This document shows positions 45,433-53,800 of a stretch of DNA of 64,000 nucleotides, in pieces; within the stretch, counting starts at the first letter, position 1, and each line of letters starts with the position of its first letter. Source of the stretch: Larkinella bovis (GTDB lineage: Bacteria > Bacteroidota > Bacteroidia > Cytophagales > Spirosomataceae); assembly GCF_042655385.1 (NCBI RefSeq), contig NZ_JBHSMA010000004.1, forward strand, positions 372,001 to 436,000, written 5' to 3'. Made by a program: the position numbers and the translations under genes. The notes beneath the pieces are model-generated. The model had not been told where the DNA came from. It made no database searches and was given only the letters and a program-made list of their open reading frames with translations.

Positions 45433-46371
45433 ATGAGAATCGCAGTCGACGCTATGGGTGGCGATTTCGCTCCGGAGGCAATTGTGGAAGGAGTCGTGAT
45501 GGCCACTACGGAATTACCCAGTGACGTTACCATCGTATTGGTGGGGAAACAGCCGGTAATTGAAAGCCTTCTTCAGAAATATAATTACGCAGGTTCCGGC
45601 GTGGAAATCGTCCATGCCGAAGATGTCATCGAAATGGGTGAGCACCCCACGAAGGCGCTCTCGCAGAAACCCAATTCCAGCATCGGAGTTGGGTTTAAAC
45701 TTTTACGCGATAAGCTCGTCGATGCCTTTTGCAGCGCCGGCAATACCGGGGCCATGCACGTTGGTGCCCTGTTCAGCATCAAGGCCATTGAAGGGGTCAT
45801 GCGCCCCGCCATTGCCGGTTTTGTGCCCCAGTTGAGCGGTAAATTTGCCGTAATTGTGGACATCGGTGCCAACGCCGACTGCAAACCGGAAATGCTGCTG
45901 CAATTCGGCGAAATTGGCTCCATCTACGCCCAGTATACCTTTGGAATCGATAAACCGCGCGTGGCGTTGATGAACATCGGCGAAGAAGAACAGAAGGGTT
46001 CGCTGGTGGCCCAGGCGGCTTACCAGTTGCTGAAAAACAGCCGAAAAATTAATTTTGTCGGCAACATGGAAGGGGGTGACTTTTTCCGCGATAAGGCCGA
46101 TGTGATCGTCACCGACGGTTTTACGGGCAATATCCTGTTTAAAATGGGCGAATCCATTTACGAAATCACCAAAGAACTGGGTTTACAACACGACTTTACC
46201 GACAAAACCAATTACGAATCCGTAGGCGGCAGTCCGATTGTCGGTGTGAACGGAAACGTGATCATCGCCCACGGCATTTCATCGTCGCTGGCTATCAAAA
46301 ATATGCTTAGTCTGGCAAAACGGCAGGTCGACTCCGGCGCGTATACCAAAATTGCCCAGGCTTTAAGTTAA
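45433..46371 (+). CDS. plsX: phosphate acyltransferase PlsX
   Basis: A 312-residue peripheral membrane enzyme that makes acyl-phosphate from acyl-ACP for phospholipid synthesis. Hallmarks: MRIAVDAMGGDFAPEAIVEG, GNTGAMHVGALFSIKAIEGVMRPAIAGFVP, LMNIGEEEQKG and VIVTDGFTGNILFKMGE. Length normal. First gene of the block plsX-fabH-efp-accB-accC. Confidence 0.97.
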   Translation: MRIAVDAMGGDFAPEAIVEGVVMATTELPSDVTIVLVGKQPVIESLLQKYNYAGSGVEIVHAEDVIEMGEHPTKALSQKPNSSIGVGFKLLRDKLVDAFCSAGNTGAMHVGALFSIKAIEGVMRPAIAGFVPQLSGKFAVIVDIGANADCKPEMLLQFGEIGSIYAQYTFGIDKPRVALMNIGEEEQKGSLVAQAAYQLLKNSRKINFVGNMEGGDFFRDKADVIVTDGFTGNILFKMGESIYEITKELGLQHDFTDKTNYESVGGSPIVGVNGNVIIAHGISSSLAIKNMLSLAKRQVDSGAYTKIAQALS

Positions 46372-46499
46372 CATTAGACACAAGATATACGACATGAGAC
46401 AAAAGATTAGTGATACCGGTACCTGGATGTTAGCTCCCGGCGACTCTATTGTCTTTATTCTCCCTTCTTTTGTCTTTCAAATTGATTGCACCCCCGAGT
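46372..46499. repeat. inverted repeat in the plsX-fabH spacer
   Basis: AGACAAAAGA at 46397-46406 pairs with TCTTTTGTCT at 46466-46475; each arm has a second degenerate copy beside it (GACACAAGA at 46375, TTGTCTTTA at 46449). Confidence 0.7.
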
Positions 46500-47486
46500 A
46501 TGAACAGTAGAGCGGCAATTACGGGCGTATACGGCTATGTACCGGACTACATCCTGACCAACGCAGAGTTGGAAAAAATGGTGGATACCAGTGACGAATG
46601 GATCACCAGCCGCACCGGTATTAAAGAACGACATATTCTGAAAGGCGAAGGGCTGGGCACGTCGCACATGGCGGCCAAAGCCGTGGAAGGACTGCTGGCC
46701 AAAACCGGAACCGATCCCGGCGAGGTTGAACTGCTGATCTGCGCCACCACCACCCCGGATTACGTGTTTCCGTCGACCGCCAATCTGATTTGTGATATGA
46801 CCGGCATCCGGGCCATCGGCAGCTTCGATATTCAGGCGGCCTGTTCGGGATTCGTGTATGCATTAACGATTGGCTCACAATTCATCGAGACCGGAAAATA
46901 TAAAAAAGTGGTCGTGGTGGGCGCCGATAAGATGTCGGCCATCGTCGATTATACCGACCGGACCACCTGCGTCTTATTTGGCGACGGTGCCGGGGCGGTT
47001 TTGCTGGAACCGAACGCGGAAGGCAACGGCGTGCTGGATTCCATTATTCGCTCCGACGGTGCCGGGCAGAATCACCTGGTTCAGAAAGCCGGCGGCAGCC
47101 GCTACCCACCTACCCACGACACGATCGACAAACGCTGGCATTATGTCTACCAGGACGGACCGTCGGTTTTCAAGTTTGCCGTCAAAAACATGGCCGATGT
47201 TTCCGCCGAAATCCTGGAACGGAATCACCTGACCGGCAACGATATTGCCTGGCTGGTGCCGCATCAGGCCAACAAACGAATCATTGAAGCCACCGCCAAC
47301 CGCATGGGCCTCGGCATGGACCGGGTCATGCTCAACATCCATAAATACGGAAATACCACCGCAGCAACCATTCCGCTCTGCCTGTTCGACTACGAATCGC
47401 AGTTGAAAAAAGGTGATAACCTGGTATTGGCCGCCTTTGGGGGCGGTTTCACCTGGGGAGCGGCTTATGTAAAGTGGGCCTATTAA
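46500..47486 (+). CDS. fabH: beta-ketoacyl-ACP synthase III FabH
   Basis: A 328-residue condensing enzyme that starts fatty acid synthesis from an acyl-CoA and malonyl-ACP. The catalytic triad is C115 (QAACSGF), H255 (VPHQANKR) and N285 (YGNTTAA). Start at 46500 (MNSRAAITGVYGYVPDYILTN) chosen because an earlier ATG at 46449 reads through the palindromic repeat. 129 bases after plsX. Confidence 0.97.
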   Translation: MNSRAAITGVYGYVPDYILTNAELEKMVDTSDEWITSRTGIKERHILKGEGLGTSHMAAKAVEGLLAKTGTDPGEVELLICATTTPDYVFPSTANLICDMTGIRAIGSFDIQAACSGFVYALTIGSQFIETGKYKKVVVVGADKMSAIVDYTDRTTCVLFGDGAGAVLLEPNAEGNGVLDSIIRSDGAGQNHLVQKAGGSRYPPTHDTIDKRWHYVYQDGPSVFKFAVKNMADVSAEILERNHLTGNDIAWLVPHQANKRIIEATANRMGLGMDRVMLNIHKYGNTTAATIPLCLFDYESQLKKGDNLVLAAFGGGFTWGAAYVKWAY

Positions 47487-47577
47487 TACGTTTAAGGTTT
47501 CCGGTCTAACGTTGAACGTCCTTGGCGTGAACGGAACCGTACCTTAAACGTTGAACATTAAACGTTAAACTACCAGA
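47487..47577. repeat. inverted repeat in the fabH-efp spacer
   Basis: ACGTTTAAGGT at 47488-47498 pairs with ACCTTAAACGT at 47541-47551, extended inside by TTCCG/CGGAA. The unit ACGTTGAAC or ACGTTAAAC recurs four times. Confidence 0.7.
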
Positions 47578-48141
47578 ATGGCAACGACCGCAGATCTTCG
47601 GAACGGACTCGTTATTAACTTTAATCACGACCTATTCCAAATTATTGAATTTCAACACGTTAAACCCGGAAAAGGCGGTGCATTCGTGCGCACAAAACTG
47701 AGAAGTCTGACGTCGGGGAAAGTACTCGATAATACCTTCAACGCAGGCGTTACCATTTATCCGGTTCGGGTAGAGCGTCGCAAATTCCAGTACCTCTACA
47801 AAGACGAAGCCGGGTATAACTTCATGGACAACGAAACGTTCGACCAGATCAACCTGACGGGCAAAATCGTGGAAGGAGCCGATTTGATGAAGGAAGGCCA
47901 GGAGGTGGAAATCCTCATCAATGCCGAAACCGAAACACCCCTGACGTGTGAGATGCCTCCGTTCGTAGAACTCGAAGTTACGTATGCGGAACCGGGTATT
48001 CGGGGCGATACGGCCAACAGCCCCAAAAAGAAAGTGGAAGTCGAAACCGGTGCGACCATCATGGTGCCGCTGTTCATCGAGCAGGGCGATAAAATCCGGG
48101 TCGATACCCGTACATACGATTACGTTGAACGCGTTAAATAA
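47578..48141 (+). CDS. efp: elongation factor P
   Basis: A 187-residue three-domain translation factor that rescues ribosomes at polyproline. The KOW-like first domain holds the modified residue in PGKGGAF (K32), then the S1-like end (GDTANSPKKKVEVETGATIMVPLFIEQGDKIRVDTRTYDYVERV). Co-directional with the acc genes, a common Bacteroidota arrangement. Confidence 0.97.
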   Translation: MATTADLRNGLVINFNHDLFQIIEFQHVKPGKGGAFVRTKLRSLTSGKVLDNTFNAGVTIYPVRVERRKFQYLYKDEAGYNFMDNETFDQINLTGKIVEGADLMKEGQEVEILINAETETPLTCEMPPFVELEVTYAEPGIRGDTANSPKKKVEVETGATIMVPLFIEQGDKIRVDTRTYDYVERVK

Positions 48142-48151
48142 GCTTTAGAAA

Positions 48152-48222
48152 TTATGAATTATGAGTTATGAATTATGATTGTATGCGTCAGCCAACTCAT
48201 ATTCATAGCTCATAATTCATAA
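48152..48222. repeat. inverted repeat in the efp-accB spacer
   Basis: Built from the unit ATGA(A/G)TT: TTATGAATTATGAG (48152-48165) pairs perfectly with CTCATAATTCATAA (48209-48222); the arms continue imperfectly inward through 48178 and 48197. Confidence 0.75.
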
Positions 48223-48233
48223 CTCAGCAAGAG

Positions 48234-48707
48234 ATGGATACGAAAGACATTCAGAAACTCATCGACTTCATCGCCCAGTCGGGCCTGGACGAGGTCAGCA
48301 TTGAAACCAACGAACTGAAACTGAGCGTTAAACGCTACGGTCAGGCGGTAGCCACTTCCAGCCAACCGGTTTTACCGGCGGCCGCTCAGCCCGCATCGCC
48401 CGCTCCACAGCCTGCGGCTTCAGTTCCCGTCGTTGCCAGCCCGGCTCCCAAAGCGGATACGTCGAATTTCCTGACCATCAAATCTCCGATGATCGGTACG
48501 TTCTACCGTTCGGCCGGGCCGGATGCCAGCGCCTTCGTTGAGGTAGGTGACGAGGTAAAACCGGGTAAAACCGTCTGCATCATCGAGGCCATGAAACTCT
48601 TCAACGAGATCGAATCCGAAGTAAGCGGACGGATTGTCAAAATACTGGTCGAAAACGCGACACCCGTGGAATACGACCAACCTTTGTTCCTTGTTGAACC
48701 TATTTAA
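48234..48707 (+). CDS. accB: biotin carboxyl carrier protein of acetyl-CoA carboxylase
   Basis: A 157-residue carrier. N-terminal recognition part (DTKDIQKLIDFIAQSGLDEVSIETNEL), Ala/Pro linker (residues 40-73) and biotinyl domain with the biotin-accepting K121 in EAMKLFNEIE. Note EAMKLF in place of the commoner AMKMM/MNEI form. Carries CO2 from AccC to AccAD (AccD is encoded at 59065). Confidence 0.97.
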   Translation: MDTKDIQKLIDFIAQSGLDEVSIETNELKLSVKRYGQAVATSSQPVLPAAAQPASPAPQPAASVPVVASPAPKADTSNFLTIKSPMIGTFYRSAGPDASAFVEVGDEVKPGKTVCIIEAMKLFNEIESEVSGRIVKILVENATPVEYDQPLFLVEPI

Positions 48708-48770
48708 AGAGCGAAAGAGCGAAAGCGTGAAAGGGTGAGTCATTAGCCCCCTTTCGCTCTTTCGCTCTTT
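48706..48770. repeat. 20-base perfect inverted repeat in the accB-accC spacer
   Basis: AAAGAGCGAAAGAGCGAAAG at 48706-48725, starting inside the accB stop codon, pairs with CTTTCGCTCTTTCGCTCTTT at 48751-48770. Unit GAGCGAAA repeated twice per arm. Right of it GGGTCTTTCACTCTTT extends the pattern up to the accC start. Confidence 0.85.
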
Positions 48771-48786
48771 GGGTCTTTCACTCTTT

Positions 48787-50130
48787 ATGTTTAAAAAAAT
48801 ACTCATCGCCAACCGGGGCGAAATTGCGTTGCGGATTATCCGGACGTGCCGCGAGATGGGCATCAAAACGGTAGCGGTTTATTCGACGGCCGACCGTGAT
48901 AGCCTGCACGTGCGGTTTGCCGACGAAGCAGTTTGCATTGGCCCTCCGCCCAGCCGCCAGTCTTACCTGAATATTCCCAATATTATTTCTGCCGCCGAAG
49001 TAACCAGCGCCGACGCCATTCACCCCGGCTACGGTTTTTTGTCGGAAAACGCCGAATTTTCGCAAATCTGCGCGGATTACGGGATAAAGTTCATTGGCGC
49101 CACCGCCGAGCAGATCAACGCGATGGGCGACAAAGCCACAGCCAAAGCTACGATGAAAGCTGCTGGTGTGCCGGTCATTCCGGGTTCTGACGGGCTGCTG
49201 GAATCGGTCGAAGAAGGAAAACGTCTGGCGGCCGAAATGGGTTATCCGGTAATCATCAAAGCCACGGCCGGCGGGGGTGGTCGCGGAATGCGGATTATCC
49301 GAAGTGAAATCGACTTTGACAAAGCCTGGCTCGACGCCAAGATGGAATCCGGTGCGGCCTTCGGCAATGATGGGTTGTACCTGGAAAAATACGTCGAAGA
49401 GCCCCGTCACATTGAAATTCAAATCGTTGGCGATCAATACGGCAAAGTCTGTCACCTGTCGGAGCGGGATTGCTCCATTCAGCGTCGGCACCAGAAACTG
49501 GTAGAAGAAACGCCCTCGCCCATCATCAGCACCGAACTGCGTGAACGCATGGGCGAAGCGGCCATCAAGGGGGCATCGGCCATCGGGTACGAAGGAGCGG
49601 GTACCATTGAATTTCTGGTCGATAAGCACGGGAACTTCTATTTCATGGAAATGAACACCCGGATTCAGGTGGAGCACCCGATCACGGAAGAAGTAACAGA
49701 TTTTGACCTCATTAAAGAGCAGATAAAAGTAGCCGCCGGCACACCCATTTCCGGTAAAAACTATACGCCGAAAATCTACGCGATGGAATGCCGCATCAAT
49801 GCGGAAGACCCCGCCAACGGTTTTCGCCCTTCGCCGGGTAAAATCACCAATCTGCATTTCCCCGGCGGCCACGGTGTCCGGATCGACAGTCACGTGTACA
49901 GCGGATATACCATTCCGCCGAATTATGACTCGATGATCGCCAAGGTGATCGTTTCGGGGCAGTCGCGCGAGGAGGTCATCACCCGGATGAAACGGGCGTT
50001 GCAGGAATTTGTGATCGAAGGCATCAAAACCACGATCCCGTTCCACATCAAGCTGATGGACGATCCCAAGTTTCAGTCGGGCCAGTTCAATACGTCTTTC
50101 CTGGAAGGATTCGATTTCAGTACCCTCTAA
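48787..50130 (+). CDS. accC: biotin carboxylase of acetyl-CoA carboxylase
   Basis: A 447-residue ATP-grasp enzyme that carboxylates biotin on AccB. Hallmarks: MFKKILIANRGEIALRIIRTCREMG, DAIHPGYGFLSENAEFS, the glycine-rich loop KATAGGGGRGMR, KVCHLSERDCSIQRRHQKLVEETPS, and FMEMNTRIQVEHPITEEVTDFDLI. The start at 48787 directly follows the inverted repeat. Confidence 0.98.
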   Translation: MFKKILIANRGEIALRIIRTCREMGIKTVAVYSTADRDSLHVRFADEAVCIGPPPSRQSYLNIPNIISAAEVTSADAIHPGYGFLSENAEFSQICADYGIKFIGATAEQINAMGDKATAKATMKAAGVPVIPGSDGLLESVEEGKRLAAEMGYPVIIKATAGGGGRGMRIIRSEIDFDKAWLDAKMESGAAFGNDGLYLEKYVEEPRHIEIQIVGDQYGKVCHLSERDCSIQRRHQKLVEETPSPIISTELRERMGEAAIKGASAIGYEGAGTIEFLVDKHGNFYFMEMNTRIQVEHPITEEVTDFDLIKEQIKVAAGTPISGKNYTPKIYAMECRINAEDPANGFRPSPGKITNLHFPGGHGVRIDSHVYSGYTIPPNYDSMIAKVIVSGQSREEVITRMKRALQEFVIEGIKTTIPFHIKLMDDPKFQSGQFNTSFLEGFDFSTL

Positions 50131-50157
50131 CCCGTACCCCGGTTTGTGGGTCCGCGA

Positions 50158-50190
50158 AACCGGAAGCTGGTACCAGCTTCCGGTTTTTTT
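50158..50190 (+). terminator. strong terminator of the plsX-accC block
   Basis: Perfect palindrome AACCGGAAGCTGG-(centre)-CCAGCTTCCGGTT at 50158-50185 followed by a run of seven T. Confidence 0.92.
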
Positions 50191-50291
50191 ATGGCTGTTC
50201 GCCCATCAGCGAGAGAATATGCTTCGATTTTTCCTTTTAGTGCCCGCCGATCAGTGGTAATCAGGAGTAGGACGAAATGATTCTAAATCAG

Positions 50292-50299
50292 TATATTTG
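50292..50299 (+). promoter_or_regulatory. -7 box upstream of the SnoaL-like gene
   Basis: TATATTTG, TAnnTTTG match, 84 bases before the chosen start codon; the ATG at 50297 suggested by the longest frame overlaps it and is rejected. Confidence 0.45.
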
Positions 50300-50383
50300 A
50301 CCCAATATGAACCTGCCGGCAACGGGCCTCAATACGGTCCTGATCACAAACAGGTTCTTTTATTTTACGGCATCGAACGTCCT

Positions 50384-50842
50384 ATGAGAAAAGCCTTACT
50401 CGCCCTGTTCACCCTGTTTTCGTTATCCACCTTTGCCCAAAGTGACGACGAAAAAGCCGTTCGGGCCACTATTTCCCAGCTATTCGACGGCATGCGAAAA
50501 GCCGATACGACGCTTTTCAAGGCGGTTTTTGCGCCGGGAGCCTCGTTGCAGAGCGTTGCGAAGAACAAAGAAGGTGTTATCAGCGTCCGGACTGAGGCCA
50601 TACCCGGTTTTGTAGCTTCGGTCGGAAAACAGAAACCGGGGACGCTCGACGAACGGCTGTCGGCGTATGATGTCAAAATTGATGCCGAACTGGCCCTGGC
50701 CTGGACACCGTACGTGTTCTACTACAACGGCCAGAAAAGCCACTGCGGTGTCAATGCGTTTACGCTGGTGAAAATAAACGGCTTCTGGAAAGTACAGACC
50801 ATCATCGACACGCGACGCCGGGAAGGCTGCCCGGATTACTAG
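50384..50842 (+). CDS. exported NTF2-like (SnoaL/DUF4440) protein
   Basis: A 152-residue protein with a signal peptide (MRKALLALFTLFSLSTFAQ). The mature part reads DEKAVRATISQLFDGMRKADTTLFKAVFAPGASLQSV, and at the end CGVNAFTLVKINGFWKVQTIIDTRR, which is the cone-like alpha+beta fold of NTF2/SnoaL proteins. Substrate or partner unknown; probably periplasmic. Converges with the AT-rich two-gene island, 16 bases from its last stop. Confidence 0.8.
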   Translation: MRKALLALFTLFSLSTFAQSDDEKAVRATISQLFDGMRKADTTLFKAVFAPGASLQSVAKNKEGVISVRTEAIPGFVASVGKQKPGTLDERLSAYDVKIDAELALAWTPYVFYYNGQKSHCGVNAFTLVKINGFWKVQTIIDTRRREGCPDY

Positions 50843-50858
50843 TTAATAAAATACAAGT

Positions 50859-53800
50859 CTAGATCGGCGTATTATTTGCGTACTTCTGGTATTTCAACAG
50901 TGGTGAATCAGCAATTTCTTTTTCAAGATCTTTTATACGCTCCCTAATACTTCCATTGTTTAGCGATTGGCGTTCCAGCGCAATGCCAAAATGATACATT
51001 TCATCATCATAACTGCCTTCTAAGAAGATCAGATTACTGCGCAGATAATTATCATACTCTTTTCCATTTTTATGAAATTCTTTCGCACGATGAAGGTATT
51101 TTAAGGCAATCTGGAAGTGGGAAGTAGAATCGTGAATGACCATAGTACCTTCTCCTACCATGGATTCAATAAGATTTTTTGTTTCGTAAGGATCTTCTTT
51201 TTTTACACCGTCAATTAAATCAATCAACCGGGACAATTCATAATATTTTAACCAACGGCCTAATTTAGCATGACATGCCGCTTTGAAAGAATTGGAAACA
51301 TAAGGGTTAACACCATATATATCAATAGTCTGAATCATTTCTAATAAACAAAAAACAGAGTTAATAACTATATTTTTAAAATCAACTTTCTTCTTTTGAA
51401 AGCCCGGCACTAAAATAAATTTTTCCAGGAAGTTATAAAATTCAGACTCACCAGCTAATGAGAAGGCTTTCAAATCAATTCTATGACCGATCTCATCTAT
51501 TTCTATTTTATTTCTTTTGAAGAATCTAAAAGGCTGATCTTTCCAATCTACTATTTCTTCAAAATATACTTTCAAAATTTCATCATTTATTATTGACATT
51601 ACATCCATTTCAAGCATTCGAGTCATTTTCGATGAAATAGTCTGATACTGATTTATTAAAACCGTTTCAGGAATATTTCTAATAATTTCATCTAGGCTAT
51701 CGCCCTTAATAACAGGATAATCTTTTGACCGCAACTTAAACTTTGCAAAAAGTAGTAACGCTTCTTTTACATCTGGACTATTAGAAATATTAGTATAATT
51801 ATTTCTGGCAAATTCATCGGGGTGTGGCATCCCTTCAATACTTGTAATTACATTCTTAAATTTATAGATCTGAGGCCTATCAGTCGAATCGCTGTTCCAA
51901 GAAGCGACTTCTAGAAGCATAGCTAACAAAGAAGTCTCGATTTCAGTATAGATATTATGATATCTATTAAACAAATTTATTTGCTTGCCATCAGAATTTA
52001 CATTAAATCGATTAAGTAAAAGCAATATTTTCTTTAGTTGTATCCCAAAACTAGTCAGCAACCCAGCTTTTGAGTTAAACCTTCCAGAGAGATAATAAGT
52101 AAAAATGGTAAAAGTCACAAGTTCACTCCGGGCTATTTTTCCATTATAAACCCCTAAAAAATACTTATCAGTAATAATATCCCATCTTTTTTTTCTAGTT
52201 TCATTATTAGTAAACGTATTGCTTAAATCTTCAAAAATATCCCAGAAATTTTTCAAATAATGCTCACTCTCTTTAATTTCATTATCCTTTATGCCAGAAA
52301 ATATACAATCACCAAGACAGGACAAAGTAAAACCAAGAACCTTTAGGGTATTTTTCGATATATTTGTACGCCTATCAAACAACAAACTAGATGCGCAACT
52401 AATCAGCTTTTTTAAGCTAGAAGTTTCTGTTATATCTTTAAAGTATTTTCTAGGAATATTATTTACAGATTGTAAACAATTATATAAACTAACTCTATAA
52501 AACTCTAAGGCCATCTCAGAGAATTGTTCATCCTTATTTTTTAATGAAACTATTTTAGAAGATAATTTCCTATTTTCATTAGCGTATAATCCATTTTTAA
52601 ATACATAAATCCATTTCGACCCTTTATGCTTTACATCAGAAAGATGAGTAATTTGATTGGATAAAGCCTTAAATCTACCTTTGTATTGTTTTTTCTCTTC
52701 GATTAAAATATGGTTGCTATCCTCTACACCTAGCGATCCTTGTAATGTATTAAAAATATCATCATTATTAATTATTCTGTGTAGTAAATGATTTGTCCTT
52801 GTAATTGAAAACGTTAAAACCGAAAAATTCTTATAATACAATAAACCCGCTATATTATTCAAAAAGTCTGCTTTTATTAAAAGAGCCTCGGCCTTGTAAT
52901 CGCATTTAGTAAATAAGTTATCAAATGCAATAATGGTTTTCTCTATCCAATCATATGAAACACCATTATAATTATACTTTTCAATAATACATAAATAAGC
53001 AGAGCAGGCTAAATTATATAATTTTATTATTTCCTGATTCCTTTTATTATAGTAAGGAGAATCATTTTCGGTAATAGTTTGCAATTGATTCATACAATCA
53101 GTATAATATCCCACCGCATTTTCAAAATTCCCCATTCGCTCATGAATAAGACCAAGCTTAAGTTTAAATACTGTAATATTAATAGATATATCAAGGTTTG
53201 GCTGCTTTGCTATAGGCAAAAATTGAATCCCATCGCTATACGCCACGCATGCATTATCATATTCTTGGTCGAAGTAATAGGCATCACCTAGTAGTCCATT
53301 TAAAAAACAGATTGATCTTATAAATTCTTGATTGCCGCTATCAATAAGGCTTATATTATAATTATTTCTAATCTCTAAAATCTTTTCTTTTAAATGGTGT
53401 TTCACATAAAACATCTCATCCAGTGAGAAGTTAAATGCAGCTAATTCGTCTTCAAATATTTTTGATAAATACTTTATTTCGTTTGTAGTCCGACTCAAAA
53501 ATTTATAATCAAACATCCCAATTTCAGTCTCGCGTAAATGGTTTATATTAAGATATTTAATTAATTCGTCCACAAAATACCTAAACAATGGATTCCTATT
53601 ATTAGTAAATACTTCCGGGATTAATTCAAGATTTTGAGTAGAGAAAGCAAAGGGATGGTATTTCAAAATATGATCCATTAAATAAGGCGTAGACACCAAA
53701 ATATTATCACTAAAATCCTTTAACACAACGCTTTGGCTCATCAGAAAGGGTCTATATAAATATGTTATAAACCCAAAATGATATTGATTTTTATAAGAAA

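Noticed and set aside
48142..48233. Possible CRISPR-like array from repeated ATGAATTATGA units
   Set aside because: Units are contiguous and arranged as a palindrome with no spacers; it is a hairpin, not an array.
48778..50046. 422-codon minus-strand frame opposite accC
   Set aside because: Antisense shadow of accC, which is unmistakable.
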